Source: Polyporus tsugae (lineage: Eukaryota; Basidiomycota; Agaricomycetes; Polyporales; Polyporaceae). Taken from it: a stretch of DNA of 64,000 nucleotides. The stretch is from NCBI GenBank assembly GCA_024305745.1, contig JAHRBS010000003.1:1860001-1924000 (forward strand), written 5' to 3'. Each line of letters starts with the position of its first letter. The first letter of the stretch is position 1. A program made the translations under genes and the position numbers. Shown here piece after piece: positions 10,668-22,200 of this stretch. The notes beneath the pieces are model-generated. The model had not been told where the DNA came from, made no database searches, and saw only the letters and a program-made list of their open reading frames with translations.

Positions 10668-12340
10668 AGTCTGAAGCAGACTTTAGTCTGGGCAGTGAAG
10701 CTGAGGCTGAAGCTGAGAAAAGAGGGAGAGTAAAGGGGAAAAAGAAGAAGTCCAAGGCACCTGTAAGTCAAACTTACACTGTTGTATATTTCTAATACTA
10801 ATGCAATGTTTAGAAGAATCTTCCAAAGGCCAAGGCTTCTTCAGAGAGTAAGTCAGCAGAGAGTGAAACTAAAAAGAACAAGCATCCTGTAAGTGAGATC
10901 TAACTTATATAGAACTATTTTTTCTTACACAATCTATAGACCATTCCCGAGGAAGCAAATGGTCCTCCACCTGCTCCTTCTCTCATCAGTCAAAAGAGAT
11001 AGCTGTTGAGAAGGATGGTCAGAGAAAGGCTTTACTCTGGAGTAAATATGCTCCTACCTTTAGGCTGGACATTTCTCTGGAAAACCTCTTTGCTTTAAGG
11101 ACCAATAATCGGAACAAGCTTGATGAGTATGCAGAGTACTGTGATGGCCCTCTTCAGTCTACCGCTGTGCTCCCCTTCTCTGCCAAGTACATTGACTCTG
11201 AAGAGAAACTTGTTGTGGCGCTCTTTGCTTCTAGGCTTGATGAGCCTGAAGTAAGTATATGACTTGAATTTTTCAAATGCAAATAACTTACTCTTCTATA
11301 TCTAGACTATTGCCGAGTACAATGCAACCCATCCTCGCCCTCTAAGTGCCCAATATGCAGGATGCACTGAGAAGGATCTTATTATGGCTCAAGAGCGAGG
11401 TGATAAGATTTATCATGATGGCATCTTGGTATATTGTTTTAGTCAATGTTCTGATATATATATTGCTTTGGCTAACTACTTTAAACAGAGCACCTGTCTC
11501 AAAAACTACTGGAAGGACGTTCAGTGGCTCTCCAGTCAGCTGCGGCCCTATGTTCCTACTCGGGACATCCGCCATGATGCTGACCGTGGCATCGTTGACA
11601 CATATGTTATACGCCGCGGTAACTTCATGGAGCGTATTGGTGTCCATCATCTTGTTCATGCTTGGGCACAACAAGGTCATGAAAATGGTGTAAGCTGTCC
11701 ACCTTAGCTATATTAAAATTCTACTCACTAGTCAATAGCCTTTAAACATCTCAGCAGATATGGTCCATGGTAGCATTGCAGCAGCAGTCGTCCACAAGTA
11801 CTTTCAGGCTACACATCCACTTGCCATTTTTCTAGCCCAACTCTTCAAGCATGCTTTTCCAGAGCATTACGAGGAATACCGTGCAGCTTTTGATGCTGGA
11901 GTCTGGTACACTGAAGATCCTGGACCATGGATTGGATGCGCTATTGTCTACAAGTTGGATGTCCAGATCCATTTTGATATGAAAGATGGTGGTCCAACAG
12001 CAACCTTTCTCATGGGACGCTTTGAAGGAGGACATATGGAGATCCATATACTTCAAGCACACTTTAGGTTTATGTTGTACTTGTTTACTTCAAGTCTAAG
12101 ACTAATATTTCTTTCTTCAGATATGCTCCAGGAGATGGGCTCATCAGCTTTTCAGGAGCACTACCACATCGTGTCTCAGAGTGGAAGATACCAGAAGGCC
12201 CTCAGATCTTGGATGAGGGTTTGACTCCAGGTTGCATTTCTACTGTAATGTTCTTTCCTCAAACATCTCTACATCTTTTGAAGGACAAGCCGCTTTATTG
12301 GGGAAAGGACACAGCTTTTGGTGCTTACTATCAGCCTTAA
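10668..12340 (+). CDS. Probable 2-oxoglutarate/Fe(II) dioxygenase, TET/JBP-like
   Basis: An intron-rich gene whose 5' end is not resolved. The first clear exons encode an acidic then lysine-rich stretch (ESEADFSLGSEAEAE, GKKKKSKAP). A catalytic-type domain follows from about 11,000. Its C-terminal part holds HFD in QIHFDMKDGG (proposed iron ligands His and Asp), then GRFEGGHMEIH. After an intron come YAPGDGLISFSGALPHRVSEW (proposed distal iron-ligand His in PHRV) and a closing strand region GCISTVMFFPQ. The order HxD...PGD...H is that of the double-stranded beta-helix dioxygenases, and the FEGG/PGD pattern resembles fungal TET/JBP-like proteins, which oxidise modified bases in DNA. Six introns have consensus ends and keep frame, so the gene may be intact. 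Substrate and exact subfamily are inferred. Confidence 0.6.
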
Positions 12341-12732
12341 TAGTTTTACTCATCTCCTATATATATGCTTTATAAATGTGATTTACATGATGCATATTCT
12401 TAAATGTGCAGATGCTCTTCCAAATAGAGTGTGGTGAATGCTAAAATGAACATGAGACTAGATTAAGTGCTCATATAATGTCATATATTAGGCAAGTTTT
12501 TTTAGACTATAGATGCAAGAACACATGTCTTATATATTATATATCAAGCTAGGGTGAGGACATTATGAGGACATGCACAACTTGTAAAATGCAAGGGTAA
12601 AACAGCATCAGCTGGAACTTTAGAACAGTAAGAGAAAGAGTACATATAATAAATTCCCCTCTCTCATCCCCTTGTCATAAGAGAACAAAGAAATATCTTC
12701 AGGTGCAAATCATAGTTTATCAGCTCTATCAC
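12341..12732. other. AT-rich spacer before the complete family 1 element
   Basis: About 390 bp downstream of the dioxygenase-like gene without coding potential. It ends in ATCAC (12728-12732), the left target-site duplication of the family 1 element. Removing that element joins this sequence to 26211, so the spacer and the right duplication arm were once contiguous. Confidence 0.7.
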
Positions 12733-13176
12733 TGTCATGAACGTTCCATTTGGCGCCTGCTACCAGCACCTTAGTTTCCTTTTTCGGACAATCTAATTCT
12801 CACGTCGTACTTATTGTTCTCCGTTGCATTGTATCTTGTCCTTTGTTCCTCAGCACAATAGCTCCTTATTGTCCATTGTCGCTATTGTTCCGTTTCCATT
12901 GTTCACCCGTGTGCATAGTTATCTATTGTCCCCGGGTTCTCATTGTCCTCTATACGTATATAAGGACCTGTACTTTGCTGCCTGGAGACCTCAGTTTCGA
13001 CCTCTTGTCTCCAGGTAAGCCTTGCTGTATTTCCCTCATTAGTTACCTCACTCAATACATCTTGTCTCCAGCCCTGACCGTTGAGCCTTGCTCCGCTCTC
13101 GCTGCACAAGTCCTTGTCGGCGCTCCTGCTCATCTCGTACGTATCCCTGATCCTTACTCGACGTCCAGTCGTAACA
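12733..13176 (+). repeat. 5' LTR of complete family 1 copy
   Basis: 444 bp, TGTCATGAACG to GTAACA. TATATAA is at 12957-12963. AGTTTCGACCT, the proposed RNA 5' end, is at 12993-13003. A GT...AG intron-like segment (about 13015-13071) is flanked by repeated TTGTCTCCAG. Compared with the 3' LTR I count roughly 18 differences by eye, mostly transitions. Confidence 0.93.
12957..12963 (+). promoter_or_regulatory. TATA box of family 1 LTR
   Basis: TATATAA lies 36 nt upstream of AGTTTCGACCT, a usual distance to a transcription start. The same arrangement is present in the other family 1 LTRs. Confidence 0.7.
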
Positions 13177-13178
13177 TT

Positions 13179-13189
13179 AGGTCGAAACT
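13179..13189 (+). promoter_or_regulatory. Self-priming primer-binding site, family 1
   Basis: AGGTCGAAACT begins two bases after the LTR and is perfectly complementary to AGTTTCGACCT at 12993-13003. No tRNA 3' end complement (TGG...) occupies this position. Together with the covarying left copy this points to Tf1-like self-priming. Confidence 0.8.
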
Positions 13190-13591
13190 TCTCCACGAGC
13201 ACCAGCGCACCTTTCCCCCAGGAGTTTACACACGTTTATCATTCCCCTTTCCCCTCGTACGGTACGCACTCAGATCCTCTGTGTTGGCCTAGCGTAGTGC
13301 GCGCTCTAGTCACACCATCGGACATGGTCTTGATTCAACTCGAGGCTTGCCACTTTCAGTGGTACAGTGCGCGGAAAGCTCCTAACCCGAGACCCCGGCA
13401 CTGACAGAAGTGGTCCGCCTCACGGCGTGGGAGGCTAGAGAAAGGCGGCAAAACAAAGTCAAGGCAGGACACCCCTGGGCTCGTGTCCCTCGTGGTTAAG
13501 ACACAGCAATAGGCTGAGGAGGCTGAGCAGACAGTGTTGGATTGTGCACCTGCTGTCTCTGTTTCTTGGATAGGAAGCGAGTTCCAACAAC

Positions 13592-14971
13592 CTGGCGAGC
13601 TGCAGTACATACGGGCACGTCTTCCACGTTGTCGCGGTCGAAGACCAGCATTGGAACGAGTTAGACTCACGGTGGTACATCTGCGAACAACAACCCTGCC
13701 CCAACCGGTCGAACACCTTTGACTGGGACGAGGAAAGCTGGTCTCAATATCCCAATTTTGTCGCAACCGCCCCAGAGCAGAACAATCTCATCACCCAGTC
13801 ATGACCCAGAGTCCCCACCAACCCCAACCACCTCCCACGAGCAGCCTCTGCTGCTGCAATCAGCCGACCAGGCACACGTCCCCCTAGCCATGCTCCTAGT
13901 CACATCCCCACTCCCAGCGGATCACCCTTGTTGGGATTCATTCCACTTGGCCAAGCACTTACGCTAGCCAGTGACCGTATTGCACGACGAACATCCAACC
14001 CCCCACCCACACCCTCTCCGGCAGGGACCCCTCCACAACAAACCGTTGTTCTTAACACCCCGAGTAGCCCCTCACCTGTGCCAGGCCCCTCACCCGTGCC
14101 AAGTCCCTCTCCACCCTCATCACCCGCTTCCATCATGGCCACGCCCGCCCCCTTCGATGTTTCCAAACTCCTCTCTCAAATCGCCCCTCGCGAGTACAAT
14201 GGAAAACTTGCGCAGGAAGGGCTTCGCTTTGTAGCCAATGCCCGCATCTACTATGATCTTCTCGAGGCGCAAGGTGTCGTGCACAAGATCCGCTGGATCA
14301 TGATCCTCAACAAGTTGACCAGTGGCGCTGCTGAGTGGGCCGGTCCATACATTGTCACGGTGGCCAGCGGCAATGTTGCGTGGTCGGACTTTGCGGCCTT
14401 CGAAGGGTCATTCAAGGCGCACTTCTGTGCTGCAAATGACGAGGAAGTGGCTGTCACAGAACTCACCAAACTCTGCAAGGCTTCGCATCGGCTTGGCACT
14501 GTCAAGGACTATACCAGTCAGTTCAACGCCATCGCTGCTCGCACCAGGTTCGGTGATGCAGACAAGCGCGAACGGTACCACACGGCACTCTCTTACAAGA
14601 TCAAGGATGCCTTTGCGACCACAGCGCACGACATCTCAGACCTCGCCAAGATCCAGAAAGTCACGCTGCAGATGGACCAGCAACTTGCCATGCGCAAGGA
14701 GGAACAGCTGAAGCAATTTGGATAGAAGAAGAAGGGCGAAAAGGCAGCCGCCTCCAGTTCGGGCAAGAAGAAGTTCGATGGAGAGTGCTGGAACTGCAGT
14801 GAGAAAGGACATCCCGTGTGGCACTGCCCAAAGCCCAAGGTTGAGGGCCAACGGGCTGCCTCTTCTTCCTCATCCGGTACCGACAAGCTCACAACACTCA
14901 AGGCCCAGCTCAAGGCAATGGAGGAGAAGATCGCCACCCTTACGGTGGTCGATAAGAAAGAGGGTTTTTGA
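13592..14971 (+). pseudogene. gag: Gag of complete family 1 copy (interrupted)
   Basis: The Gag frame begins upstream of a Cys/His cluster (LASCSTYGHVFH ... CEQQPCPN, about 13592-13710). It is broken by TGA at 13802-13804, then runs from about 13928 through a proline-rich linker and the capsid-like block starting MATPAPFDVSKLL (14134). It reaches a TAG at 14723-14725. Reading on in the same frame gives a basic stretch and the zinc knuckle CWNCSEKGHPVWHC (CX2CX4HX4C), then a coiled-coil-like tail ending in TGA at 14969-14971. The TAG is shared with the left copy; the upstream TGA is not. The terminal codons GAG GGT TTT TGA contain the -1 slippery heptamer GGGTTTT. Confidence 0.85.
14962..14968 (+). 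promoter_or_regulatory. Putative -1 ribosomal frameshift site between gag and pol
   Basis: G GGT TTT is a canonical X XXY YYZ heptamer in the Gag frame, immediately followed by the Gag stop TGA. Pol is open in the -1 frame from about 14956 and runs through the site. The same bases occur in the left copy. No downstream pseudoknot was checked. Confidence 0.6.
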
Positions 14972-17900
14972 TTAGAACTGCATTGGATGCTGCGCGTGCT
15001 GGTTCTTGTAGTAATAGTCAATTTTCTGTACTGGGTTCGTCGTTTGTATATGAAGTAAATCATGATGATCAACACTTTCATATACCGGTACGGTTAATTG
15101 GCAAGCAGCAACATAAGGACATTGTAGCTATGGTAGATAGCGGTGCTACTACTAAGTTCCTACATAGACGATTTGTAGAACAGAATAGGGTTACGACGAG
15201 GAAGTTGGCAAGGCCAATTCCTCTGTACAACATCGACGGTTCAGAAAACCGTGATGGTACAATCACAGAGGTTGCCATGTTGGATATGGCAATCGGAGAC
15301 CACAGGGAGAAGGTGGTCTTTGTAGTGACAGGTATAGGAGAAGAGGATGTCATCATCGGCCTGGACTGGCTACATGAGCACAACCCTGAAGTAGACTGGG
15401 AACGTGGCTCACTACACCTGTCAAGATGTCCAGAGACATGCCCAGCTAACCAGAGAACCTCTGAACCTGTCGAGACCAAAGCATGTGATACGGAGGTATG
15501 GCTTACAGTGCGCCACGGTCCTCAACAGGCAAAGAAGGTTAGGAAGGTTGGAAGGGTGCGTGCAGCCGTGATGACTGAGGAGAAGGAGGAGGATAGGCCC
15601 TGGCCGCCAGGATTCCTGCCGCGGTGGGATGGAACTGAGACGTCTCTTCTCGATGCATGGGAGGATGGACAACACCTTTATGGTGCTCCGCAACTGTTTG
15701 CTTCAGCGACGTACACATATTCGCAACAACTCGCTGAGCAAGAGTACCAGAAGAAGGAAGTCCGCCCCGTCAAAGAGATCGTACCCGAGCACTATCACAA
15801 ATACCTGCATGTGTTCTCGAAAGAGGCGTCCGAATATTTGCCAGAACACGGACCCTATGACCATGCGATAGAGCTCGTGCCCGATGCAAAGATGTTCCAT
15901 TCCCGTTTGTACCCCCTATTGCCCAGTGAACAAGGAGAGCTTGACAAGTTTCTCACTGAGAACTTGGCCAAAGGCTATATTCAAGAGTTGAAGTCACCAA
16001 TGTCATCGCCGTTCTTCTTTGTCAAGAAGAAGGATGGTAGCCTACGTCCAGTCCAGGACTATCGGCAACTCAACGAGATCACCATTAAGAACCGTTACCC
16101 ACTACTGTTGGTATTGGATCTGATGAATTGACTCAAGAAGGCCAAGTACTTCACAAAGCTCAATATTCGCTGGGGATACAACAATGTGCGGGTTAAGGCC
16201 GGCGATGAGTGGAAGGCTGCCTTTGTGACCAATCGAGGGCTGTTCGAGCCGAATGTTATGTTCTTTGGGCTAGCCAATTCACTTAGCACATTCTCTGCGC
16301 CCATGAATGACATCTTCAAGGACCTCATCATACTCGGCAAAGTCACTATCTACCTCGACAACATCCTCATATTCACCGACAGTCTCAAGGAACACCGCAC
16401 ATTGGTGCGCGAGGTCCTGAAATGTCCTAAGGAGAACAACCTGTTCTGCAAGCCAGAGAAGTGCGAGTTCAAACAGCCTAAGGTGGAATACCTTGGTGTA
16501 CTCGTCTTGAAGAACTGCGTAGAGATGGACCCGGTGAAGGTGAAGGGTATCGCAGATTGGCCGGTCCCTCAGAATGCCACAGACATACGGAAGTTCCGCA
16601 GTTTTGCAAACTTCTATTGGCAGTTGATAAAGGACTTTAGTGCCATCTGCAAACCCTTGGATCGCCTCACGGGCAATGCGCCATGGCAATGGGGAGACGA
16701 AGAGCAGTCTGCCTTTGATGAGCTCAAGCGCTGCTTCACCAAAAGCCCTGTCCTGACGATCTATGATCCAGACCGCAACACCCGCATCGAAGTCGACGCA
16801 TCTGGCTTCGCTATGGGTGCGGTTCTGTCTCAGGAGGGGGAAGACGGCAAATGGCACCCTATCGCTTTTCACTCCGAGTCGATGAATGACGCTGAACGCA
16901 ACTATGAGATCTACGACAAGGAGATGCTTGCCATCATTCGTGCCCTGCAGGCCTGGTGTCACTATCTCGAGGGTCTCCCCAGTGTGTTCGAGATCCAGTT
17001 GGACCGCAAGGACCTCGAGTATTGGCACACAGCACAGAACCCCATGCGCAGGCAGGCATGATGGGCTCTGTACCTGTCACGATTTGACTTTGTCATCTCG
17101 CACAAGCCTGGGACATCTAATGGTAGGGCCGATGCACTGTCGAGACGGCCCAACCACCAGCACGAGGATGCAGATAACAATCTCAGTCGAGTCTTGCTGC
17201 AGCCAGAATGTTTCCGAGTACTGGCAGCCAAGAGAGGGCATCTATCGGTGGTTCCAGAGAAGGCACTGCTTCGACGCATCTGCGAATGCGGAGAGCGCCA
17301 GCAGGAGGTCATGGAGGCACTCAGTAAACTGGACAAACTTGGCCCAGCGCATCTTCAGAATGACTTGGTGGACTGGAACAGTGAGCAAGGCCTGCTACTG
17401 TACCAAGGCAAAGTCTATGTCCCCAAGGATGATGCACTGCGTGCTGAGATTGTACACATCCACCACGACCTCCCGCCCGCTGGACACCCTGGGCAGTCGA
17501 AGACATTGGAGTTGGTCACGCGAAACTACTGGTGGCCGGGCATGGCAAAGTTCATTAAGGATTACATTGAGACCTGCGACACCTGTCGCCGCGGCAAGGG
17601 TTTGCATGCCAAACCGCATGGTCCTCTTCAACCAAACAAAATCCCTGATGGCCCAGGCCAGGTTGTGACGTGCGACTTCATCACTGGACTCCCAGAGGTG
17701 GATGGATACAACGCGCTTCAGCTCATCGCTGATTGGCATGGAAAGATGATACATCGTATTCCTTGCACCGAGGAGATCGACACAGAAGGAGCTGCTGACA
17801 ACTTCATCCGAGAACATTTTCATCTTCACGGGCTGCCATAGAAGATCATCTCTGATCGTGGGCCCCAGTTCTCGAGCAAGCTCTTCCGTGCGATCCTCAA

Positions 17901-18728
17901 GGGTCTTGGCATTGAAAGTGCAACGTCTACGGCGTATCACCCACAGATGGACGGGCAATTGGAACAGTGGAACCAGGAGATCAAAGCGTACCTGCACATG
18001 TACTGCTCTCAAGGGCGCGACGACTGGGTCAAGTGGCTGCCGATTGCAGAGTTCGCCTTCAACTTGCACCAGCACTCGTCAATGGGTTATTCACTGTTCT
18101 ACCTCATGTACAGCTCCAGTTCCACATTCCGATGTTGCCTACAGCGGTGCCTGCAGCTGATGAACGCCGGGAGGAGTTGCGACAGGTGCGAGAGGATGCA
18201 ACCGCGGCCTTGACTCTAGCGGCTGAGCGGATGAAGGAGTACTATGATCGCTATGTCCGTGACACTCCAGAGTTCAAGGAAGGCCAGAAGGTGTGGCTCG
18301 ACATGAGGAACTTCCGCATTCCTGGAGTCTCTCAGAAACTGGTGGATCGATACGCTGGCCCGTATCCGGTTGTACGCAAGGTGGGCAATCTGGCTTATGA
18401 GCTCAGACTCCCCAAGGACCTTGTAATCCACCCAGTATTCCACATTTCTCTCTTGCTTCCACACAAGGAGAGTTGACTCCCCGGTCATCATCCGGCAGAG
18501 CCAGCAGCAATTGAGGTGGAGGGGGAGGAAGAGTACAAAGTGGAGGAAGTGTTGGAGTCACGGCGGTATGGGCGGTGGAAGAAACTGCAGTACCTCGTGC
18601 ACTGGAAGGGTTGGGGCCCTGAACACGACAGCTGGGAGGATGCAGTGGACCTTACAAATGTGCCGCAACGTGTGCAGAAATTCCATTCAACGCACGCAGA
18701 GGCGCCTGGTCCTCTCAAGAAGACTTAG
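14968..18728 (+). pseudogene. pol: Pol of complete family 1 copy (degenerate chromovirus polyprotein)
   Basis: Domains in order are protease (MVDSGATTKF, about 15130), reverse transcriptase (about 15960-16420), RNase H (DASGFAMGAVLSQ, about 16797) and integrase. The integrase has an HHCC zinc finger (HHDLPPAGHPG ... CDTCRRGK, about 17460-17600) and a catalytic core (ISDRGPQFSSK near 17850). A C-terminal chromodomain follows (EEYKVEEVLESRR ... YLVHWKGWG, about 18528-18620), which tethers integration to marked chromatin. In-frame stops lie at 16129-16131 (TGA), 17059-17061 (TGA), 17839-17841 (TAG) and 18474-18476 (TGA), with a frameshift near 18110. The reverse-transcriptase motif reads YLDN instead of YxDD. 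A polypurine tract (AGGAGGGGGG) precedes the 3' LTR. Confidence 0.92.
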
Positions 18729-18760
18729 TTGTGAAGGCACGACCCTTAGGAGGGGGGTAT

Positions 18761-18847
18761 TGTCATGAATGTTCCATTCGGCGCCTGCTACCAGCGCCTT
18801 AGTTTCCTTTTTCAGACGATCTACTTCTCACGTCGTACTTATTGTTC
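18761..18847 (+). repeat. 3' LTR of family 1, first part (split by nested insertion)
   Basis: Begins TGTCATGAATG directly after the polypurine tract and matches the first 87 bp of the 5' LTR with about six differences. It ends in TGTTC (18843-18847), the target duplicated by the nested family 2 element. Confidence 0.95.
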
Positions 18848-19266
18848 TGTCACAGCCGAATGACTGTGCCACAAAACAAACAAAAAGGGGGGGCTCACTG
18901 ATGGAGACACACAGAGGGTGGCAACAGAAGTAGAGGATAGATTGGCCTAGACTAGAAGGCAGAGGATGGCAGGGGCTGTTAAGCTGCCTACAGATGATGG
19001 GGGAATGAACAAGAGACAGAATCTAAGGTCTCTGAGCCCACATCACAGCCCTTATATACTATACATAACAGGTGCACAGACCACCTGCCTTCAGGGCAGG
19101 CTTGAGCACTGATGGCAGGTGAGCCAGTCCAAAAGGAGAACAAAGAGGTAAGTACTATTATATAATGATGACCAGTGTCCAGGCTGGAGTCCGGAAATGG
19201 GTGAACCCAGGGTTAGGGTTGGTGGCTGTGACTAGGATACCAAACGTGGCACGAAAAACTGTCACA
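18848..19266 (-). repeat. 3' LTR of family 2 nested copy
   Basis: 419 bp. Read on the plus strand it starts TGTCACAGCC and ends CTGTCACA. By eye it differs from its partner at 25426-25843 at roughly 30 positions, more than the two LTRs of the older host element differ from each other. Confidence 0.93.
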
Positions 19267-19277
19267 CTACCCCCTCC

Positions 19278-22200
19278 TCAAGGCTGAGCTCCAGCGAAGT
19301 GATCGTACCAAACTTGATAATTAAACTGAGCTTGTACCGGCCGTGGATTGGTGAGGGATATTGGTTGGACAGCGTCAGGGTGCGAGGTGTGGAATTCATC
19401 GAGTAGTTCTTTGCAGTGCTTGATATTCTGTACTGGTTCCCAAGTGGCTTCGCTGATATTGTATCCAACCCATTTCACAAGGTATCGGACATATCTGTAG
19501 TAGGTCTTGGAGTCGAGGATCTTTTCGACCTCAAACTCATCATGTCCTTCCACCTCTATGGCTGGTGGTTTCGACGGATTACGGTTGCCAATCTCGTCCT
19601 TGTGGTAGGGGATGACTTTGGAAGCATGGAAGACAGAGTGGACCTTGTTTGTGGCTGGGAGTTGTAGACGGAAATTGACCGGCCCAACTTGGTCGACGAT
19701 TTCGTAGGGCCCATAGTTCTTTGCGGATAACTTTGTTGATGACTGTTTGATCCTGAGGTCCCTTCCTTTGAGAAGGACTTTGTCCCCAACCTTGAATGGC
19801 ACTTCACTCTTGTGCTTGTTGTAGTACCACTTCATCCGTTCTGCAGCGAGGGTTAGGGATGCTTGGGCCTGTTCCCGGGCTTCTGTTCGGTACTGGAAGA
19901 TGTCTTCGAGGGTCAGGAAACCTAGTTCTCCCTGTACATCTGGGGCCATCTTGGGGTGGTATCCGTATTCCACAAAGAAGGGTGATAAGCTGGTAGACTC
20001 GTGTGCGGCATTGTTGTAGGAAAACTCCACAGTGGATAGAAGGGAGGCCCAATTGTCTGCGCAGTGTTCGGTGAAGATCCGTAGGTACTGTTCCAATGAC
20101 TGGTTGACTCGTTCCGTCTGACCATCGGTTTGGGGGTGATAGGCTGTTGACATAGAGGCTCGGATGCCCAGCTTCCCACAAAACTCCTTGAAGAGTGCAC
20201 TGGCAAACTGTGTTCCTCAATCTGAAATTATCTGTCGGGGTAGGCCATGATGTTTGAGTATGTGTTCGTAGACAAGCTCCGCCGCATCTGAGGCTGAGAA
20301 GTGGTCATCACATGCAAAGAAGTGGGCTCGCTTGGTCAACCGGTCTACCACCACTGCGATGGCCATGTAAACATTGCCGTGTCTGTCACAGGACTCAGGA
20401 AGTTGAGTGATGAGGTTGATGCTCTAGATCTCCTATGGCCCAGCTGGGACTTCATTTGGCTGCAGTAGTCCGAAGGGAGGGTTGCATGAGGCTTTGTTAC
20501 GTTGGCATGTATCGCACCCCTTGACATACTTCTTGACATCGACTGACATTCCAGGCCACCAGTAGTTGCGGCTGATAAGTTCCTGGGTCTTCCATCGGCC
20601 AGGGTGCCCAGCGAGTGTGGTGTCATGGTGGAGTTTGAGCAGCTCCAGTCGTAGTTCCTGGTCCTTTGGGACATAGACCTTTCCCCGATAGAGCAGGAGA
20701 CCGTTCTCGAAGTTCCATTCTTGCAGTGGTTTTCCAAACTCCCAAGGGCCGCTATTGAGCAGTGCCTTGTAATCCTTGGTCATTGTGTCATCTTCGAGTG
20801 CCTTCTTGATCTTGTCCAGTAGTTGCTTGTCGTCAACTTCAGAGGCGTGGGCGGTTTGCATGGCTTTGATGGCAAAAAACTCTGGCTTCAGCAGTGTTCG
20901 ACCATCATTGTTGCTGCTTACCCCCTCCTCATGATCTGGCCTCCTGGACAGAGGGTCGGCACGAAGCATTGTCTTGCCGGGTCGGTGTCGTAGGTTGAAG
21001 TTGAAACGGGAAAGGAATAAACTCCAGCGAGCTTGGCAACGAGTGAGCTTCTGGGCCTGCCGGAAGTAGGTGAGGTTAAGGTGATCCGACCAGATCTCAA
21101 CCGGCTCAGGGTGTCCCTCCAGGTAGTGGCAATATTCCTCCAAAGCATGTATGATGGCCAGTAACTCCTTGTCATAGATCTCATAGTTGCGTTCATGCTC
21201 ATTCAAGGACTTGGAGTAAAACACTACTGGGTGCCATAGTTTATCTTCGCCCAACTGTTCCAGTACTGCCCCTGTGGCGAAGTCAGATGAGTCTGTTTCC
21301 AGGTGGAAAGGTGCAGTGTCATTGGGGATTTGGAGGATCGGAGCAGTGGTAAAGGCAGTCTTGAGGCTCTGGAAGGTGTTTTCTTGATCTTCTCCCCACT
21401 GCCAAGGTGCGTCCTTGCAGGTGAGAACTGTGAGCAGGCAAGCTATCTTTGAGAAGTCCTTGATGAAACGTCGGTAGAAGTTGGCAAGGCCGAGGAATGC
21501 CTGTACATGCTTGACTTTGGTTGGCGTTGGCCAGTTCTTTACACCTTCAACCTTGGCTGGGTCCATTGTGATGGAGTCCTTCGAGATGATCAGCCCAAGG
21601 AATTCAACCGACTGTTGTTCAAACTTGCACTTCTCAGGCTTAATGAAGAGATCATTTGCCCGTAGTTTCTGGAGTACTTGTTCCGTGAGTTGCCGGTGAA
21701 GTGTGAGGTCATCTGTGAAGATGAGGATATCGTCGATGTAAACTACCATGTGTCCCGTAGCAATCTCCTCCTTGAGGATCTCATTCATCATAGCCTGGAA
21801 GGTGCTTGGGGCATTGCAAAGACCAAAAGTCATCACCGTTGGCTCATACAGACCACGGTGAGTGATAAATGCTGCCTTCTCTTCATCTCCTTCCCATATA
21901 CGAACATTATTGTACCCCCACCTCAGGTCCAGTGAGGTGAAGATTGATGACTGAGATAAACGGTCGATAAGGTCCGGGATCCGTGGTATAGGGAACTTGT
22001 CCTTCTTGGTGACAGCATTGAGGGCGCGGTAGTCCTGTACCAGTCGCAGGCTGCCATCCTTTTTCTTGACAAAGAATATAGGAGCGGCAGCTGGGCTCTT
22101 TGACCTTCGGATATATCCCTTAGCTTCCTGTTCATCGATCCATCCATTGAGGGAGTTCCATTCCAGGGGGTCGAGTGGGTAAAGCTTTGCTGGCTTTGGC

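Noticed and set aside
10922..11000. Frameshift in the dioxygenase-like gene
   Set aside because: Using one longer intron from the GTAAGT after KKNKHP to the CATCAG acceptor restores the frame without any indel.
19200..19240. GGGTTAGGGTT within family 2 LTRs and near 6655 as telomere repeats
   Set aside because: Only two units occur, and in the LTRs they are at a fixed place in every copy, so they are ordinary element sequence.
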